This document shows, one piece after another, positions 25,446 through 35,159 of a stretch of DNA of 64,000 bases. Location: NCBI GenBank assembly GCA_018268465.1, contig JAFDWN010000033.1, positions 1-64,000 of the forward strand. Reading direction: 5' to 3'. Position 1 is the stretch's first letter, and each line of letters starts with the position of its first letter. The DNA comes from Actinomycetota bacterium (GTDB taxonomy: Bacteria; Actinomycetota; Actinomycetes; Mycobacteriales; Mycobacteriaceae). The position numbers and the translations under genes are program-made. The notes beneath the pieces are model-generated. The model was not told where the DNA came from. It ran no database searches and saw nothing but the letters and a program-made list of their open reading frames with translations.

Positions 25446-27142
25446 CCGATCTCCTGCATCGGGATCCGTACCCCCCGTTGGGCGGCGACGTCGGTGGCAT
25501 GGGTGTAGCCGGCGTCGGCGTGCCGGATGACGCCCATGCCGGGATCGTTGGTCAGCACACGTTCGAGTTTCTGAGCCGCCAGCGCGGTGCCGTCGGCGAC
25601 CGAGACCTGTCCCGCGTGGATGGATCGGCCCATGCCGACCCCGCCGCCGTGATGGATGGAAACCCACGTGGCACCCGAGGCGGTGTTGAGCAGCGCGTTG
25701 AGCAGCGGCCAGTCGGCGATGGCGTCCGAACCATCGATCATCGCCTCGGTCTCGCGGTAGGGCGATGCCACCGATCCCGAGTCGAGATGGTCGCGTCCGA
25801 TGGCGATCGGCGCCGACAACTCGCCCGAGGCGACCATCTCGTTGAATCTCAGGCCGGCACGGTGTCGTTCGCCGTAGCCGAGCCAGCAGATCCGCGCCGG
25901 GAGCCCCTCGAACTCGACGCGCTCCCCCGCCATGGTGATCCACCTCCTCAGGTGCGCGTTGTCGGGGAACAGCTCGAGGATCGCCTTGTCGGTGACGGCG
26001 ATGTCCTTCGGGTCGCCGGACAGTGCGGCCCACCGGAACGGTCCGAGGCCCTCCTCGAACTGTGGCCGGATGTAGGCGGGCACGAATCCGGGAAAGTCGA
26101 ATGCGCGGTCGTAACCGGCCTTTCGGGCCTCGTCGCGGATCGAATTGCCGTAGTCGAAGACCTCGGCGCCCCGGTCGAGGAAGCCGACCATGGCGGCGAC
26201 CTGTTTGGCCATCGAGTCGCGTGCCTGCTCGGTGAAGTACACCGGATCCTTCTCCGACATCTTCTTCATATCCTCGACGTCGATGCCGACCGGCAGGTAG
26301 GACAGCGGGTCGTGGGCGGAGGTCTGGTCGGTCACGATGTCGATGGGCGCATCGCGTTCGAGCAACGCCGGGAAGACCTCCGCGGCGTTACCGACCACAC
26401 CGATGGACAACGCCCGCTTGGCGTCTCGCGCCTCGATGGCCATCGCCAGCGCATCGTCGAGATCGGTGGCCTTGACGTCGAGGTAGCGTTTGGCGATCCG
26501 GCGGTCGATGCGGGTGACATCCACGTCGACACAGATCGCGACACCCTCGTTCATGGTCACCGCCAGCGGTTGCGCACCGCCCATCCCGCCGAGACCGCCG
26601 GTGAGCGTGATGGTGCCGGCCAGGCTGCCACCACTGTGCGCGTACCGGCCCGAGGCCGCGAGCTTCTTGGCGACCGCCCCGAAGGTCTCGTAGGTGCCCT
26701 GCAGGATGCCCTGAGTCCCGATGTAGATCCAGGAGCCGGCCGTCATCTGGCCGTACATCGTCAGTCCCTCGGCCTCCAACTTGCGGAACTGCTCCCAGTT
26801 GGCCCAGTCGCCGACCAGATTGGAGTTGGCGATCAACACACGTGGAGCCCACACGTTGGTCCGGAACACTCCGACCGGCTTGCCGGACTGCACCAGCATG
26901 GTCTCGTCGTCGCCCAGTCCGCGCAGGGTGCGGACAAGCGCGTCGAACGCGGGCCAGCTGCGTGCCGCACGTCCGGTGCCGCCGTAGACGACGAGTTCGT
27001 CGGGATGTTCGGCGACCTCGGGATCGAGATTGTTCATCAACATCCGCAGGGCGGCCTCCTGTTGCCAACCCTTGCAGGAGATTTCGGAACCGCGCGCGGC
27101 GCGGACCGGACGGGGGCCAGACGCCCCGGAGGTGGTAGCCAT
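25442..27142 (-). CDS. hutU: Urocanate hydratase
   Basis: A 566-residue enzyme of the urocanase family, near the usual length. It converts urocanate to imidazolone propionate with a tightly bound NAD+. Characteristic blocks include [53 protein letters not shown] and [17 protein letters not shown] (NAD-binding), with the conserved Cys region [13 protein letters not shown] at 27142; one codon earlier is an alternative GTG (27145). Its start is 26 bases after the ABC-transporter binding-protein gene, so it is one operon with it. Confidence 0.92.
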   Translation of the reverse strand: MATTSGASGPRPVRAARGSEISCKGWQQEAALRMLMNNLDPEVAEHPDELVVYGGTGRAARSWPAFDALVRTLRGLGDDETMLVQSGKPVGVFRTNVWAPRVLIANSNLVGDWANWEQFRKLEAEGLTMYGQMTAGSWIYIGTQGILQGTYETFGAVAKKLAASGRYAHSGGSLAGTITLTGGLGGMGGAQPLAVTMNEGVAICVDVDVTRIDRRIAKRYLDVKATDLDDALAMAIEARDAKRALSIGVVGNAAEVFPALLERDAPIDIVTDQTSAHDPLSYLPVGIDVEDMKKMSEKDPVYFTEQARDSMAKQVAAMVGFLDRGAEVFDYGNSIRDEARKAGYDRAFDFPGFVPAYIRPQFEEGLGPFRWAALSGDPKDIAVTDKAILELFPDNAHLRRWITMAGERVEFEGLPARICWLGYGERHRAGLRFNEMVASGELSAPIAIGRDHLDSGSVASPYRETEAMIDGSDAIADWPLLNALLNTASGATWVSIHHGGGVGMGRSIHAGQVSVADGTALAAQKLERVLTNDPGMGVIRHADAGYTHATDVAAQRGVRIPMQEIG

Positions 27143-27170
27143 CACGAATGCGATCCTTTGCCGAGGGTTT

Positions 27171-28091
27171 CTATGATGCGCTGATGCCCGCGCCGGCGAG
27201 CCACTTCTTCGCGATATCGGCGAGGTTGGTTCCCGTTGCGGCCTCGGCGTTCATCGAGATCAGGTCTTCGGTGGTGAGCTTGGCCGACACGGCGTTGAGG
27301 GTCTTGGTGATGGTGTCGGTCTCCTTGGCTTTCTTGATCACCGGGACGACGTTCTCCGCTGCGAACAGGGATTTGTCGTCCTCCAGGGCCACCAGATTGT
27401 TCGAGACGAGGCCGGGGTCGGTGCTGAACAGGTCGGCGGCCTGGATCTGGCCGTTGGTCAGCGCCGTCATCGTCAAGGTGCCGCCGGCGTCGAGCGTGAC
27501 GAAGTCCTTGAAGTTGAGGCCGTACACGTCGCGCAGTCCGATGACGCCCTGAACCCGCGTTTTCCATTCCGGAGGTCCGCCGAGGACGAGTTCGCCGGCG
27601 TACGGCGCCAGGTCACCGATCGTCTTGAGGTTGTACTTGTCGGCGGTGGCTTTGGTCACCGCGAGCACGTCCTTGTCCTCGGCAGGCGACGCGGTGAGGA
27701 GCGAGAGTTCGGCGGGCAATTTGCTCCCGAGTTCGGAGGTCACCGCCTCGGTGGTGGTGGCGGTGGACTTCGGGTCGAGGTAGCTCAGCAGCGCACCGGA
27801 GTACTCGGGGACGAGATCGATGGACCCGTCCTTGAGCGCCTGGAGGTAGACCTCGCGGCTTCCGATGTTGAACTGTTCTTTGACGCTCACCCCGGCGGAC
27901 TGCAGCGCCTGGGAGTAGATGCTGGCGATCAGCTGGCTTTCGGTGAAGTCGGCCGAACCGACGATGACCTCCGAGCCGGACGATCCTTCGCTGTTCCCGC
28001 CCCCGGACAGCGGATCGCCGCCGCCACCGCACGCGGACAGCGCCAGTATCGAGGTGACGGCCAGGGCTGAGAGGATGATGCGTTTCTTCAC
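27171..28091 (-). CDS. OpuAC/ProX-type substrate-binding lipoprotein of ABC transporter
   Basis: A 306-residue extracytoplasmic solute receptor anchored by a lipobox ([10 protein letters not shown]). The mature part matches the quaternary-amine/osmoprotectant binding family, with [53 protein letters not shown] and [13 protein letters not shown]. In the setting of a hut operon the ligand is more likely histidine, urocanate or a betaine of histidine such as hercynine than a general osmolyte. GTG start at 28091 with AGGAG seven bases upstream. It follows the two permease genes. Confidence 0.88.
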   Translation of the reverse strand: MKKRIILSALAVTSILALSACGGGGDPLSGGGNSEGSSGSEVIVGSADFTESQLIASIYSQALQSAGVSVKEQFNIGSREVYLQALKDGSIDLVPEYSGALLSYLDPKSTATTTEAVTSELGSKLPAELSLLTASPAEDKDVLAVTKATADKYNLKTIGDLAPYAGELVLGGPPEWKTRVQGVIGLRDVYGLNFKDFVTLDAGGTLTMTALTNGQIQAADLFSTDPGLVSNNLVALEDDKSLFAAENVVPVIKKAKETDTITKTLNAVSAKLTTEDLISMNAEAATGTNLADIAKKWLAGAGISAS

Positions 28092-28129
28092 GGTGTTTCT
28101 CCTGAGGGGTGGTCGGCGCCGGATGGCGC

Positions 28130-28858
28130 CTAGGTGGCGGCCGGCGCGGGGACGGCGGTGGCTGCAGGTGAGGTCGATTTGGACGCGGTACGGCGCAGAC
28201 CCGGCGAGACGATCATCCGGCCCAGCCAGGCGAAGCTGAACTCGAGCACCAGTGCCAGGACGGCGACAAGGATGGCGCCGCCGGCCATCTGGCTGAAATC
28301 CGCCTGCGCCCGGCCGTCGAGGATGAACCGGCCGAGACCCTGAAGACCCAGATATGCGGCGATGGTCGCCGTCGAAATGATCTGCAGGGTAGAACTTCTG
28401 ACTCCGGAGACGATCAGCGGCAGCGCGCACGGCAGTTGCACCCGCAGCAGGATCTGCTGCTTGGTGTAACCCATTGCGCGGGCAGCCCCGACCGCGTCCG
28501 GGTCGGCGTTCTGGATACCGGCGTACGTGCCGGTGAGGATCGGCGGCACCGCCAGCAGAACGAGCACGACGATGGTGGGCAGCACGTAGACGAGCTTGCC
28601 CGTGACGACGGGCGAGATCATCAGGAAGAGCAGCACCAGCAGCCCCAGCGACGGCAGCGCGCGCAATGCGTTGGCGAATCCGGCGACCAGTGCCTCGCCC
28701 CGCCCGGTGTAGCCGATCAGGATGCCCAGCGGTACGGCGATCAGCAGTGCCGCCAGCAGCGCGACGGCCGAATACAGCAGGTGATAGCCGATCTGGGTGG
28801 GGATGCCGTCCGAACCTGTCCAGCTGGACGGATCGGTCAACCAGGCGAAGATGTTCAC
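28130..28858 (-). CDS. ABC transporter permease, OpuAB/ProW-type
   Basis: A 242-residue inner membrane protein with about five to six helices and the EAA loop region (GAARAMGYTKQQILLRVQLPC and similar) that contacts the ATPase. It is the second of two permeases. Its GTG start overlaps the stop of the other permease gene (GTGA). The C-terminus is a short polar tail rich in Ser, Thr, Ala and Pro. Confidence 0.88.
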   Translation of the reverse strand: MNIFAWLTDPSSWTGSDGIPTQIGYHLLYSAVALLAALLIAVPLGILIGYTGRGEALVAGFANALRALPSLGLLVLLFLMISPVVTGKLVYVLPTIVVLVLLAVPPILTGTYAGIQNADPDAVGAARAMGYTKQQILLRVQLPCALPLIVSGVRSSTLQIISTATIAAYLGLQGLGRFILDGRAQADFSQMAGGAILVAVLALVLEFSFAWLGRMIVSPGLRRTASKSTSPAATAVPAPAAT

Positions 28859-29499
28859 GACGTGACCGTCCTTTGCCGCCAGGGTGTCGCCAGCTTGTTC
28901 AGCCAGATGATCAGGCCGTCGAAGATCACCGCGAGCACCACGCACAGCACCACGCCGGTGACGAGCGGGACGTAGAGCCTGAGTTGGAAGCCCTGCGTGA
29001 ACAGGGAACCGAGCTGCGGGATACCCAGCAGCGCCGCCATCGTGACGATGCTGACGTTCGACACCACCGCAACCCGCAACCCCGCCGCGATGACGGGGAC
29101 CGCGACGGGCAGTTCGACGAGGAGCAGTCGCTGCCAGCTGCGATACCCCATCGCTTCGGCCGCGGCCACGGTGTCGTGCGGTACCGAGCTCAACCCGTCC
29201 GCGACGACGCGGACCAACAACGCCAATGTGTAAAGGGTCAGTGCGACAACAATATTGATTGGGTCGAGGATCTTGGTTCCCAGGATGGTCGGCAAGATGA
29301 TGAACAGGGCCAGTGACGGAATGGTGTAGAGCAGCCCCGCGGTGCCGACGATGGCGGCATACCCGCGTCCCGATCGGTGCGCCCACCAGCCCAGTGGCAG
29401 CGCGAGGATGAGGCCGATGAGCGTCGGTGCCAGCGTGAGCCACACGTGGCTGAGCGTGAGTTGGACGATGCGGTCGATATTCGACGAGATCCAGTTCAT
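28855..29499 (-). CDS. ABC transporter permease, OpuAB/ProW-type
   Basis: A 214-residue permease with about five transmembrane helices and the EAA motif (AAAEAMGYRSWQRLLLVELP) near residues 117-136. It forms a heterodimer with the permease at 28130. The start overlaps the ATPase stop (ATGA), so translation is coupled through the whole transporter. Confidence 0.88.
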   Translation of the reverse strand: MNWISSNIDRIVQLTLSHVWLTLAPTLIGLILALPLGWWAHRSGRGYAAIVGTAGLLYTIPSLALFIILPTILGTKILDPINIVVALTLYTLALLVRVVADGLSSVPHDTVAAAEAMGYRSWQRLLLVELPVAVPVIAAGLRVAVVSNVSIVTMAALLGIPQLGSLFTQGFQLRLYVPLVTGVVLCVVLAVIFDGLIIWLNKLATPWRQRTVTS

Positions 29500-30638
29500 G
29501 CCGACACGACTCCTCGCTCGGTTCGCTCCTGTCCGCCGGCCGACCGCGCTTCCTTGGCGCGCCGGATGGCGTCGATGACGTCGTGATCGGCCGCGGTACC
29601 GACCAGCGCTCCCGATTCGTCGGTGACCACGCAGCGACCGCTCGGACTCGACAGCGCCGAGTTCAGGAGGTCGCGCAGCGGATCGCCGCGCCGGGCCGAC
29701 GTCCCGCTGAGGTTGACGTCGCCCTCCTCGATGCAGTCCCCGCGCACCGTCGTGATGTCGGCCCAGCCGATCGGTGCATTGCCGTCGTCGACCACCAGGA
29801 TCCAGCGCCCGGGAATCGGCGGAATCGTCGATACCCGTTGTCCGACAGTGACGGTCGGCTCGGGCTTGAGGTCGAGTTGTGCGTCGGAACTGTGGAACCC
29901 GAGCGCCCGGTAACCGCGCGCGGTCCCGACGAAGTCGGCGACGAACGGGTCGCTGGGTGCGGCCAGCAGATCGGCAGGTGTCGCTGCCTGGGCCAGCGTC
30001 CCGCCCTGGCGGAGCACCACGACCTGGTCGCCCAGTTTGAGCGCTTCGTCGATGTCGTGCGTCACCATGACGATCGTCTTCGAGATGTCGGCCTGCAGGC
30101 GCAGGAACTCGTCCTGCAGTTGGTTGCGGACGATGGGATCGACCGCGCTGAACGGCTCATCCATCAGGAGGAAGGGCGGATCGGTGGCCAGCGCGCGGGC
30201 GACCCCCACTCGCTGTTGCTGACCGCCGGACAGCTGCCAGGGATACCGGCCCGCGAACTTCGCGTCCAGCCCGACACGTTCGAGGAGTTCCATTGCCTTG
30301 GAGCGGGTCTCCCTCTTGTTCCCGCCGAGCAGGCGAGGCAGGGCGGCGACGTTGTCGACGACGGTGCGATGCGGAAAGAGGCCGGCATTCTGGATCACGT
30401 AGCCGATTCGGCGGCGCAGCGTGACCTTGTCGAGGGTCTGGGTGTCGACGCCGTCGAGTTCGATCGTCCCCGAACTCGGATCGATCAGGCGGTTGATCAT
30501 GCGCATCGACGTCGTCTTCCCGCAGCCGGAGGGGCCGACGAGGGCTGTGATCTTGCCGTTGGGCGCCGTCATGGTGAGGCTGTCGACGGCGATGGTGCCG
30601 TCCGGATACACCTTGGAGACGTTGTCGAATGTGATCAT
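29496..30638 (-). CDS. ABC transporter ATPase with tandem CBS domains (OpuAA/ProV-like)
   Basis: A 380-residue ATP-binding subunit. Walker A GPSGCGKTTS (35-44), signature LSGGQQQRV (136-144), Walker B LLMDEP (157-162) and the switch histidine in VMVTHDIDEA. Residues ~255-365 form a CBS-type regulatory region, as in osmoprotectant importers that respond to ionic strength. ATG overlaps the iclR stop (ATGA), so the transporter is translated with its probable regulator. Confidence 0.9.
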   Translation of the reverse strand: MITFDNVSKVYPDGTIAVDSLTMTAPNGKITALVGPSGCGKTTSMRMINRLIDPSSGTIELDGVDTQTLDKVTLRRRIGYVIQNAGLFPHRTVVDNVAALPRLLGGNKRETRSKAMELLERVGLDAKFAGRYPWQLSGGQQQRVGVARALATDPPFLLMDEPFSAVDPIVRNQLQDEFLRLQADISKTIVMVTHDIDEALKLGDQVVVLRQGGTLAQAATPADLLAAPSDPFVADFVGTARGYRALGFHSSDAQLDLKPEPTVTVGQRVSTIPPIPGRWILVVDDGNAPIGWADITTVRGDCIEEGDVNLSGTSARRGDPLRDLLNSALSSPSGRCVVTDESGALVGTAADHDVIDAIRRAKEARSAGGQERTERGVVSA

Positions 30639-31315
30639 GACGGTCCTTCGGGGTGACGTGACTGCGGGGAACTGCTCAGTCGGGCGGAGACATCCGCCGT
30701 CGCTGAGACCAACATCCGGCCGTACTCCGCGGCCTGCGCTGCGGTGAGCCGGTAGCTGGGGACGACGAGACTGAGTGCGGCGACGATGCGCGCCTGAGAA
30801 TGCACCGGGCAGGCGATCGCGGTGACGTCGGCCTCGACACCGTGTTCGACGACCACGTAGCCGGCGTCGGGGACCTTGCCGCGCAGTGCGTGGCCTGCTG
30901 CCGAAGTGTCCAGCGGAACCGTGCGGCCGATCCAGCTGGCGTGTCGCACGGAGTGCGTTCCTTCCACGATGCTGATGTACAGCGCGGTGGCGGCGTGGCC
31001 TTCGACGCTGAGGTAGACGGACTCGCCGGTCTCGGTGGCCAACTCCTCCATCGCCGCTCTGGCCAGGTCGACCAGCGATTCGCCGCTCAATGCCTGCGCG
31101 CCCAGCTGGATGATGCGACTTCCCGGCCGGTACATCCCGGATTCGTCCTTGCTGACGAAGCCGGCGGTTTCCAGCGTGCGCAGCAGGCGAAGGGCTGTGC
31201 TCGGGGCGAGGTCGCAGTCTCGCGCGGTGTCGGCGAGATTTGCCCCGCCGCGATCACACACGCTGGCCAGCAGGGCGAGTGCGCGTTCGACTGTCCGGGT
31301 TGCCGGTTCGGCCAT
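30635..31315 (-). CDS. IclR-family transcriptional regulator of the hut locus
   Basis: A 226-residue regulator with N-terminal winged helix (RALALLASVCDRGGANLADT, then ARDCDLAPSTALRLLRTLE) and the C-terminal IclR ligand-binding domain that ends in a conserved CPVHSQARIVAALSLVVPSY region with a cysteine. It heads the eight-gene minus-strand operon and is divergent from the hutH-like gene. A palindrome at 31397-31413 lies between the two starts and is the likely binding site. The natural ligand is presumably histidine or urocanate (inference). Confidence 0.88.
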   Translation of the reverse strand: MAEPATRTVERALALLASVCDRGGANLADTARDCDLAPSTALRLLRTLETAGFVSKDESGMYRPGSRIIQLGAQALSGESLVDLARAAMEELATETGESVYLSVEGHAATALYISIVEGTHSVRHASWIGRTVPLDTSAAGHALRGKVPDAGYVVVEHGVEADVTAIACPVHSQARIVAALSLVVPSYRLTAAQAAEYGRMLVSATADVSARLSSSPQSRHPEGPS

Positions 31316-31396
31316 AGGTGACCTCCTCTCGGGACGAAACGTACGTCTCCGGTGTTTCGCCCAACCTTCGCTCTATTGCCACCAGGTAAAATCATG

Positions 31397-31413
31397 ATTC
31401 CATCGGATGGAAT
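31397..31413. promoter_or_regulatory. Candidate IclR operator, perfect 8+1+8 palindrome
   Basis: ATTCCATC (31397-31404), one G, GATGGAAT (31406-31413). The perfect 8-bp arms stand out in the 163-base divergent region between iclR (start 31315) and hutH (start 31479). IclR-family sites are often short palindromes of this type. It lies closer to hutH. Confidence 0.7.
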
Positions 31414-31478
31414 ACATAGAGATCTTCGGCGATGATAGATCCCGCCGCTCGTCTGCGAAAGGGAATGAGAGGACTCAG

Positions 31479-32933
31479 ATGATCGAATTGGACGGGGCCG
31501 GGACGATCAGCGACGTCGTGGCGCTCGCGGAGCGACGCGACCAGGTCTCGGTCTCCGCGAGAGTCGTCCACGACGTCGCCCGGGCGTACCACCAGGCGGC
31601 CCACCTCAGTACCCGGTTCCCCACCTACGGGCGGACCACGGGAGTCGGAGCGAACCGGGCCACCCTCGTTGCCGCCGACGATCCGCAATACGGCATGCGC
31701 CTGCTGCGCAGCCACGCCGTCGATGCGGGCGATCCGCTCGCCGGCCGAACCGTCCGCGCGATGCTCGCGGTGCGCCTGATTCAGCTCTGCAACCCGGGCG
31801 CCGGACTCGATCCGAAGATCCTGCACGGCCTGGAGCGGATGCTCAACGAGAATGCGTTACCGGAACTCCTCCAATACGCGTCGATCGGAACCGGTGACCT
31901 CGCGGCCCTCGCGGGGACGGCTTTGACGCTCATCGGTGAACGGCCCGCGACGGCAGCATTGGCGCCGATGGCGCCCTGGGGAGCCGACAGCGCGTTGCCC
32001 TTCATGAGCAGCAGCGCTCTGACGGTCGGACGCAGTTGTTTGGCGGTGGACGAGCTGATCCGCCTCGGACACGCCTCCAGTGTCATCTACATGCTCAGCT
32101 TTCTGGCGCTCGACGGAAATCCGTCAGCGTTCTCGCACGTCGCCGCCCGGGCCGCGGCGGCCCCGCAGGCCGAGAACGTCGCCACCAGGCTTCGCGCGCT
32201 GTACTCCGACGGATGGCCCGACCGTCGTCCGGCACGTATCCAGGATCCTTACGGACTGCGGGTATACCCGGTCGCGCACGCCAGCGTGGTTGCGTCACTG
32301 GATTCGCTCGTCAGGCAGCTCGAGCGAACGCTGAACTGCGCGCAGGAGAACCCGCTGTTCGACATCGAGGGCGACCAGGTTATCCATCACGGTGCCTTCT
32401 ACCAGGCGTCGATGTCCCTCGAATTGGACGGAGCCACCCTCGCCCTGGCGCTCACCGCGCCCATCACGCACTCGCGCATCAGGATGCTCAACGACCCGGA
32501 CACCAACGGCGGCAACGCCTTTCTCGCCTCGGCGCCGGACGGGTCGTCCGGGCTCATGATGGTCGAATACGTCGCGGCGGGCGCGATCGCCGAGATCCGG
32601 GCCGCCGCCCAACCCGCATCCGTGGGGACACTGGTGCTGTCGCGGGGTTTGGAGGAGGACGCCACCTTCGCCTCCCAGGGCACCCTGCAACTCGAGCGTT
32701 CGGTCGCCGCGTACCGGGTGTTGCTCAGCTGTGAACTGGTGGGCGCGGTCCGGCTGCTGCGGCAGCGTCGGCTCGACGGCCGCTTGGCCGGTGTGCTCGG
32801 CGAGGCGCTCGCGCTGACCGCCGACCTGCCCCGCAGCGACGAGGACCGCGACCTGCGCGGCGACATCAGGGCCGCCGACCTATTCCTCGACGGGCTCGGC
32901 AGACTGGTGGACGATCGACGGCTGATCGGGTGA
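31479..32933 (+). CDS. hutH: Histidine/aromatic amino acid ammonia-lyase family protein (HutH-like) with altered MIO triad
   Basis: A 484-residue member of the aromatic amino acid lyase family, usual length ~500. Recognised are the inner-helix motif YGRTTGVGANR, the substrate region QDPYGLRVYPVAHAS, ENPLFD and HHGAFYQASMSLELD. In bacterial HutH an internal Ala-Ser-Gly (142-144) cyclises to the electrophilic MIO cofactor. Here the matching residues are Gly137-Thr138-Gly139 (SIGTGDLAAL). Thus it either makes a variant cofactor, or deaminates poorly or not at all. It is divergent from the hut operon and the obvious first-step enzyme. I take the ATG at 31479 (GAGAGGA upstream); an earlier in-frame ATG at 31407 lies inside the palindrome. 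Confidence 0.82.
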   Translation: MIELDGAGTISDVVALAERRDQVSVSARVVHDVARAYHQAAHLSTRFPTYGRTTGVGANRATLVAADDPQYGMRLLRSHAVDAGDPLAGRTVRAMLAVRLIQLCNPGAGLDPKILHGLERMLNENALPELLQYASIGTGDLAALAGTALTLIGERPATAALAPMAPWGADSALPFMSSSALTVGRSCLAVDELIRLGHASSVIYMLSFLALDGNPSAFSHVAARAAAAPQAENVATRLRALYSDGWPDRRPARIQDPYGLRVYPVAHASVVASLDSLVRQLERTLNCAQENPLFDIEGDQVIHHGAFYQASMSLELDGATLALALTAPITHSRIRMLNDPDTNGGNAFLASAPDGSSGLMMVEYVAAGAIAEIRAAAQPASVGTLVLSRGLEEDATFASQGTLQLERSVAAYRVLLSCELVGAVRLLRQRRLDGRLAGVLGEALALTADLPRSDEDRDLRGDIRAADLFLDGLGRLVDDRRLIG

Positions 32934-32995
32934 CCCCCGAAATCGAGTAGCCCGCTACTCAGGACGTTCGGCCGCCGCGGCGCGACAGTGCAGAT

Positions 32996-34237
32996 ATGGC
33001 GCCAGCCCGGCGGGAATCTGCGGGCACCGCGGGACGACGAACTCTGCGGCGCGGTATCTTCCGCGTCGGGCGGGCCTCGGGGTGGATGCTGGCGTCGCTG
33101 GCCATCGTGGCCGCGACGGCGCTGTCCGTCGGCCGGGTCGCCGCGCAGCCCGAGCCGACGCCGCCGACGCCGCCTCCCGAGACCACGGACACTCCGTCAG
33201 AACTCACGAGCGAACCCCCGACAACACCGAGCACCGGAATCCCCGACCGCACTCGCGGACTCGATTTCGAGACGGCCGTACGGCTCTCCCCTGCCGCGGG
33301 ACCGCCGGGGACGCAGGTCACGATCACCGCGGCGGGCTATCAGCCATGCACCGAGCCGGTGGGAACGTTGGCCGGGGCACTGTTGACGCACCCGGTGTTG
33401 CTCGTGCAGTGGGACGGCGCGCCGGTGGACCTCACACAGGCCAGCGTCGAGGGGGGCGACGTCGTCATCCCCTACACCGTGCCGCGCGTCACCGCGGCCG
33501 GAACATACGTCGTCACCGTGACCTGCGCGGGCGCACCGCCGGACACCGCCACATTCACCGTGGCCCCGGCACAGCAGCCCGCCCTGACGCTCGATCGCGG
33601 AGAAGGGCACCGCGGGTCCGACATCTCCGTCTCCGGAAGCGATTTCCCCTGCGGGTCATCCGGCACCGTGGAACTCCTCTGGGACGGTGCAGGCGAACCG
33701 CTGGCAGAAGCCCCGGCCCCCGAATTCACGGTCACGATCACGGTGCCCGACCAGGCATCGATCGGCGGGCACACCGTAGTCGGGCGGTGCGGGGATGACC
33801 CGACGGTGTCGGCGATGCAGTCCTTCGACGTGCCGGAGAGCCAACGTCCCCCGGTGACGTCGACTCCCGTGGTGACATCGCCGGTGGTCGTGCCGTCACC
33901 CCCGGCACCGTCGGTCTCGCCGGCCAGCGGGCACTCCGGTGAGACGACCGACACCGCCGGCCTACCGCCGTCGACCACTCCCCCGACGATCTGGATCTGG
34001 CTGATCGTGCTGATCGGCGCTATCGCGGCGGGGTTCGGCGTGCGGCATATGCGTCGCCGCCCGAATCCGCCCACCCGGGTTCGGGTTGTCGCTCATCCGG
34101 CCGGCCCGCCGATCGCCGGCGTTCGTGAGACACCCGCGCGCGGTGAATCGACACACGCCCTACGGCTGGAAGTCCATGCCGACCCCGGCAGCCGGACCAT
34201 CAGAGAGGTGAACGATGACGACACCCGACCTAGGTGA
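32996..34237 (+). CDS. Secreted membrane-anchored protein with Ig-like repeats
   Basis: A 413-residue protein of unknown function. Residues ~28-50 form an N-terminal signal/anchor, then a Pro/Thr-rich linker, then two Ig-like (IPT/bacterial surface) modules starting about 100 (LSPAAGPPGTQVTITAAGY) and 196 (ALTLDRGEGHRGSDISVSG), each with two cysteines. A Pro/Ser/Thr-rich stretch leads to a C-terminal membrane helix (WIWLIVLIGAIAAGFGV, about 335-351) and a basic cytoplasmic tail. It should be exposed on the outer face of the membrane. Its end overlaps the next gene by 23 bases. Confidence 0.78.
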   Translation: MAPARRESAGTAGRRTLRRGIFRVGRASGWMLASLAIVAATALSVGRVAAQPEPTPPTPPPETTDTPSELTSEPPTTPSTGIPDRTRGLDFETAVRLSPAAGPPGTQVTITAAGYQPCTEPVGTLAGALLTHPVLLVQWDGAPVDLTQASVEGGDVVIPYTVPRVTAAGTYVVTVTCAGAPPDTATFTVAPAQQPALTLDRGEGHRGSDISVSGSDFPCGSSGTVELLWDGAGEPLAEAPAPEFTVTITVPDQASIGGHTVVGRCGDDPTVSAMQSFDVPESQRPPVTSTPVVTSPVVVPSPPAPSVSPASGHSGETTDTAGLPPSTTPPTIWIWLIVLIGAIAAGFGVRHMRRRPNPPTRVRVVAHPAGPPIAGVRETPARGESTHALRLEVHADPGSRTIREVNDDDTRPR

Positions 34238-34991
34238 CACGGCAACCCTGCGGGACCTGCTCTTCGGCGCTACGGCGCGCGACCCGATCGACGAACTCGC
34301 CGAATCGCTGCGGGAATCCGGCACTGTCAGAACCCTCGTCCGGCGCTGGCCCGCCCTCGCCGCGGTCGCCGAGCGTGAAGTCGCGAAGGCCACCGACGGC
34401 ATGCTCGCGATGAACCTCGCAGACGTGGCCGCCGCCGGATGGCGACGCTACGCGGCGCTGCGGGACGCCGCCCGCCGCACCCGCAACGCGCCGCCGACGA
34501 CCGAGGAGATCGTGGCGCTGGCTACCCACCGGATCGAATTCAGCCACCGTCCGACCATCGACATCTACATCGACGGCAGGTTGGTCACGAATGTCATCGT
34601 GGCCATGACCGTCGCCTTCACGATGTCTGGCGTGCGCGTGGTGGTGCGGCAAGCACGGGTGGCCGAGATCAGATCCGGCAGGTGCACGGTCTCCGGAGAC
34701 CTGGCGGTGCAGGGGGTGCCCGTGGCCGGGAAACGGCGCGCGCTGGACCTGCCCGGCGTGGTGAGAATGCGTGGCGGAATAGCACTTCTGGCACCCGACG
34801 CCACCGCTGCCCCCACCAGGCCCGCCAGGGTCGGCGACGCCGTTGCGGGATCGCCGCCGGACTGGTACCCGGACCCGGCCCGCCGCCACCAGTTGCGTTG
34901 GTGGGACGGTGCGCGCTGGACCCAGCGAGTCGCCACCGATCAGCGCGAGACGTCCGATCCCCTTGTCTCCGAGGTGCTTACGCTGCCCTGA
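34215..34991 (+). CDS. DUF2510-containing protein, partner of Ig-like protein
   Basis: A 258-residue protein. The C-terminus has the short DUF2510 motif (PDWYPDPARRHQLRWWDGAR) found in actinobacterial proteins near membranes. Residues 115-135 (RPTIDIYIDGRLVTNVIVAM) start a beta-rich middle domain. The N-terminal 80 residues are helical. It has no signal peptide and is cytoplasmic. AGAGAGG precedes the ATG at 34215. It overlaps the upstream Ig-like gene by 23 bases, so the pair probably works together across the membrane (inference). Confidence 0.75.
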   Translation: MTTPDLGDTATLRDLLFGATARDPIDELAESLRESGTVRTLVRRWPALAAVAEREVAKATDGMLAMNLADVAAAGWRRYAALRDAARRTRNAPPTTEEIVALATHRIEFSHRPTIDIYIDGRLVTNVIVAMTVAFTMSGVRVVVRQARVAEIRSGRCTVSGDLAVQGVPVAGKRRALDLPGVVRMRGGIALLAPDATAAPTRPARVGDAVAGSPPDWYPDPARRHQLRWWDGARWTQRVATDQRETSDPLVSEVLTLP

Positions 34992-35159
34992 CGCCATCGA
35001 CACGCATCCGAGCCGCGGCGCACCGGGCCATCCCGCGCGGCGGCGTTACGGCCAATTCCCGGCGCGGCGCCTGCACACCTGAGCGATGATGAGATGCGCG
35101 GATATCCACGGTGCAGGTCGACCGGGAACAGTCGGACACCACAAGGAATGGGAAACCAC

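Noticed and set aside
25446..26033. N-terminal extension of the M20 amidohydrolase frame
   Set aside because: It overlaps hutU in another frame and has no homologous content; the ATGA start at 25445 is clearly better.
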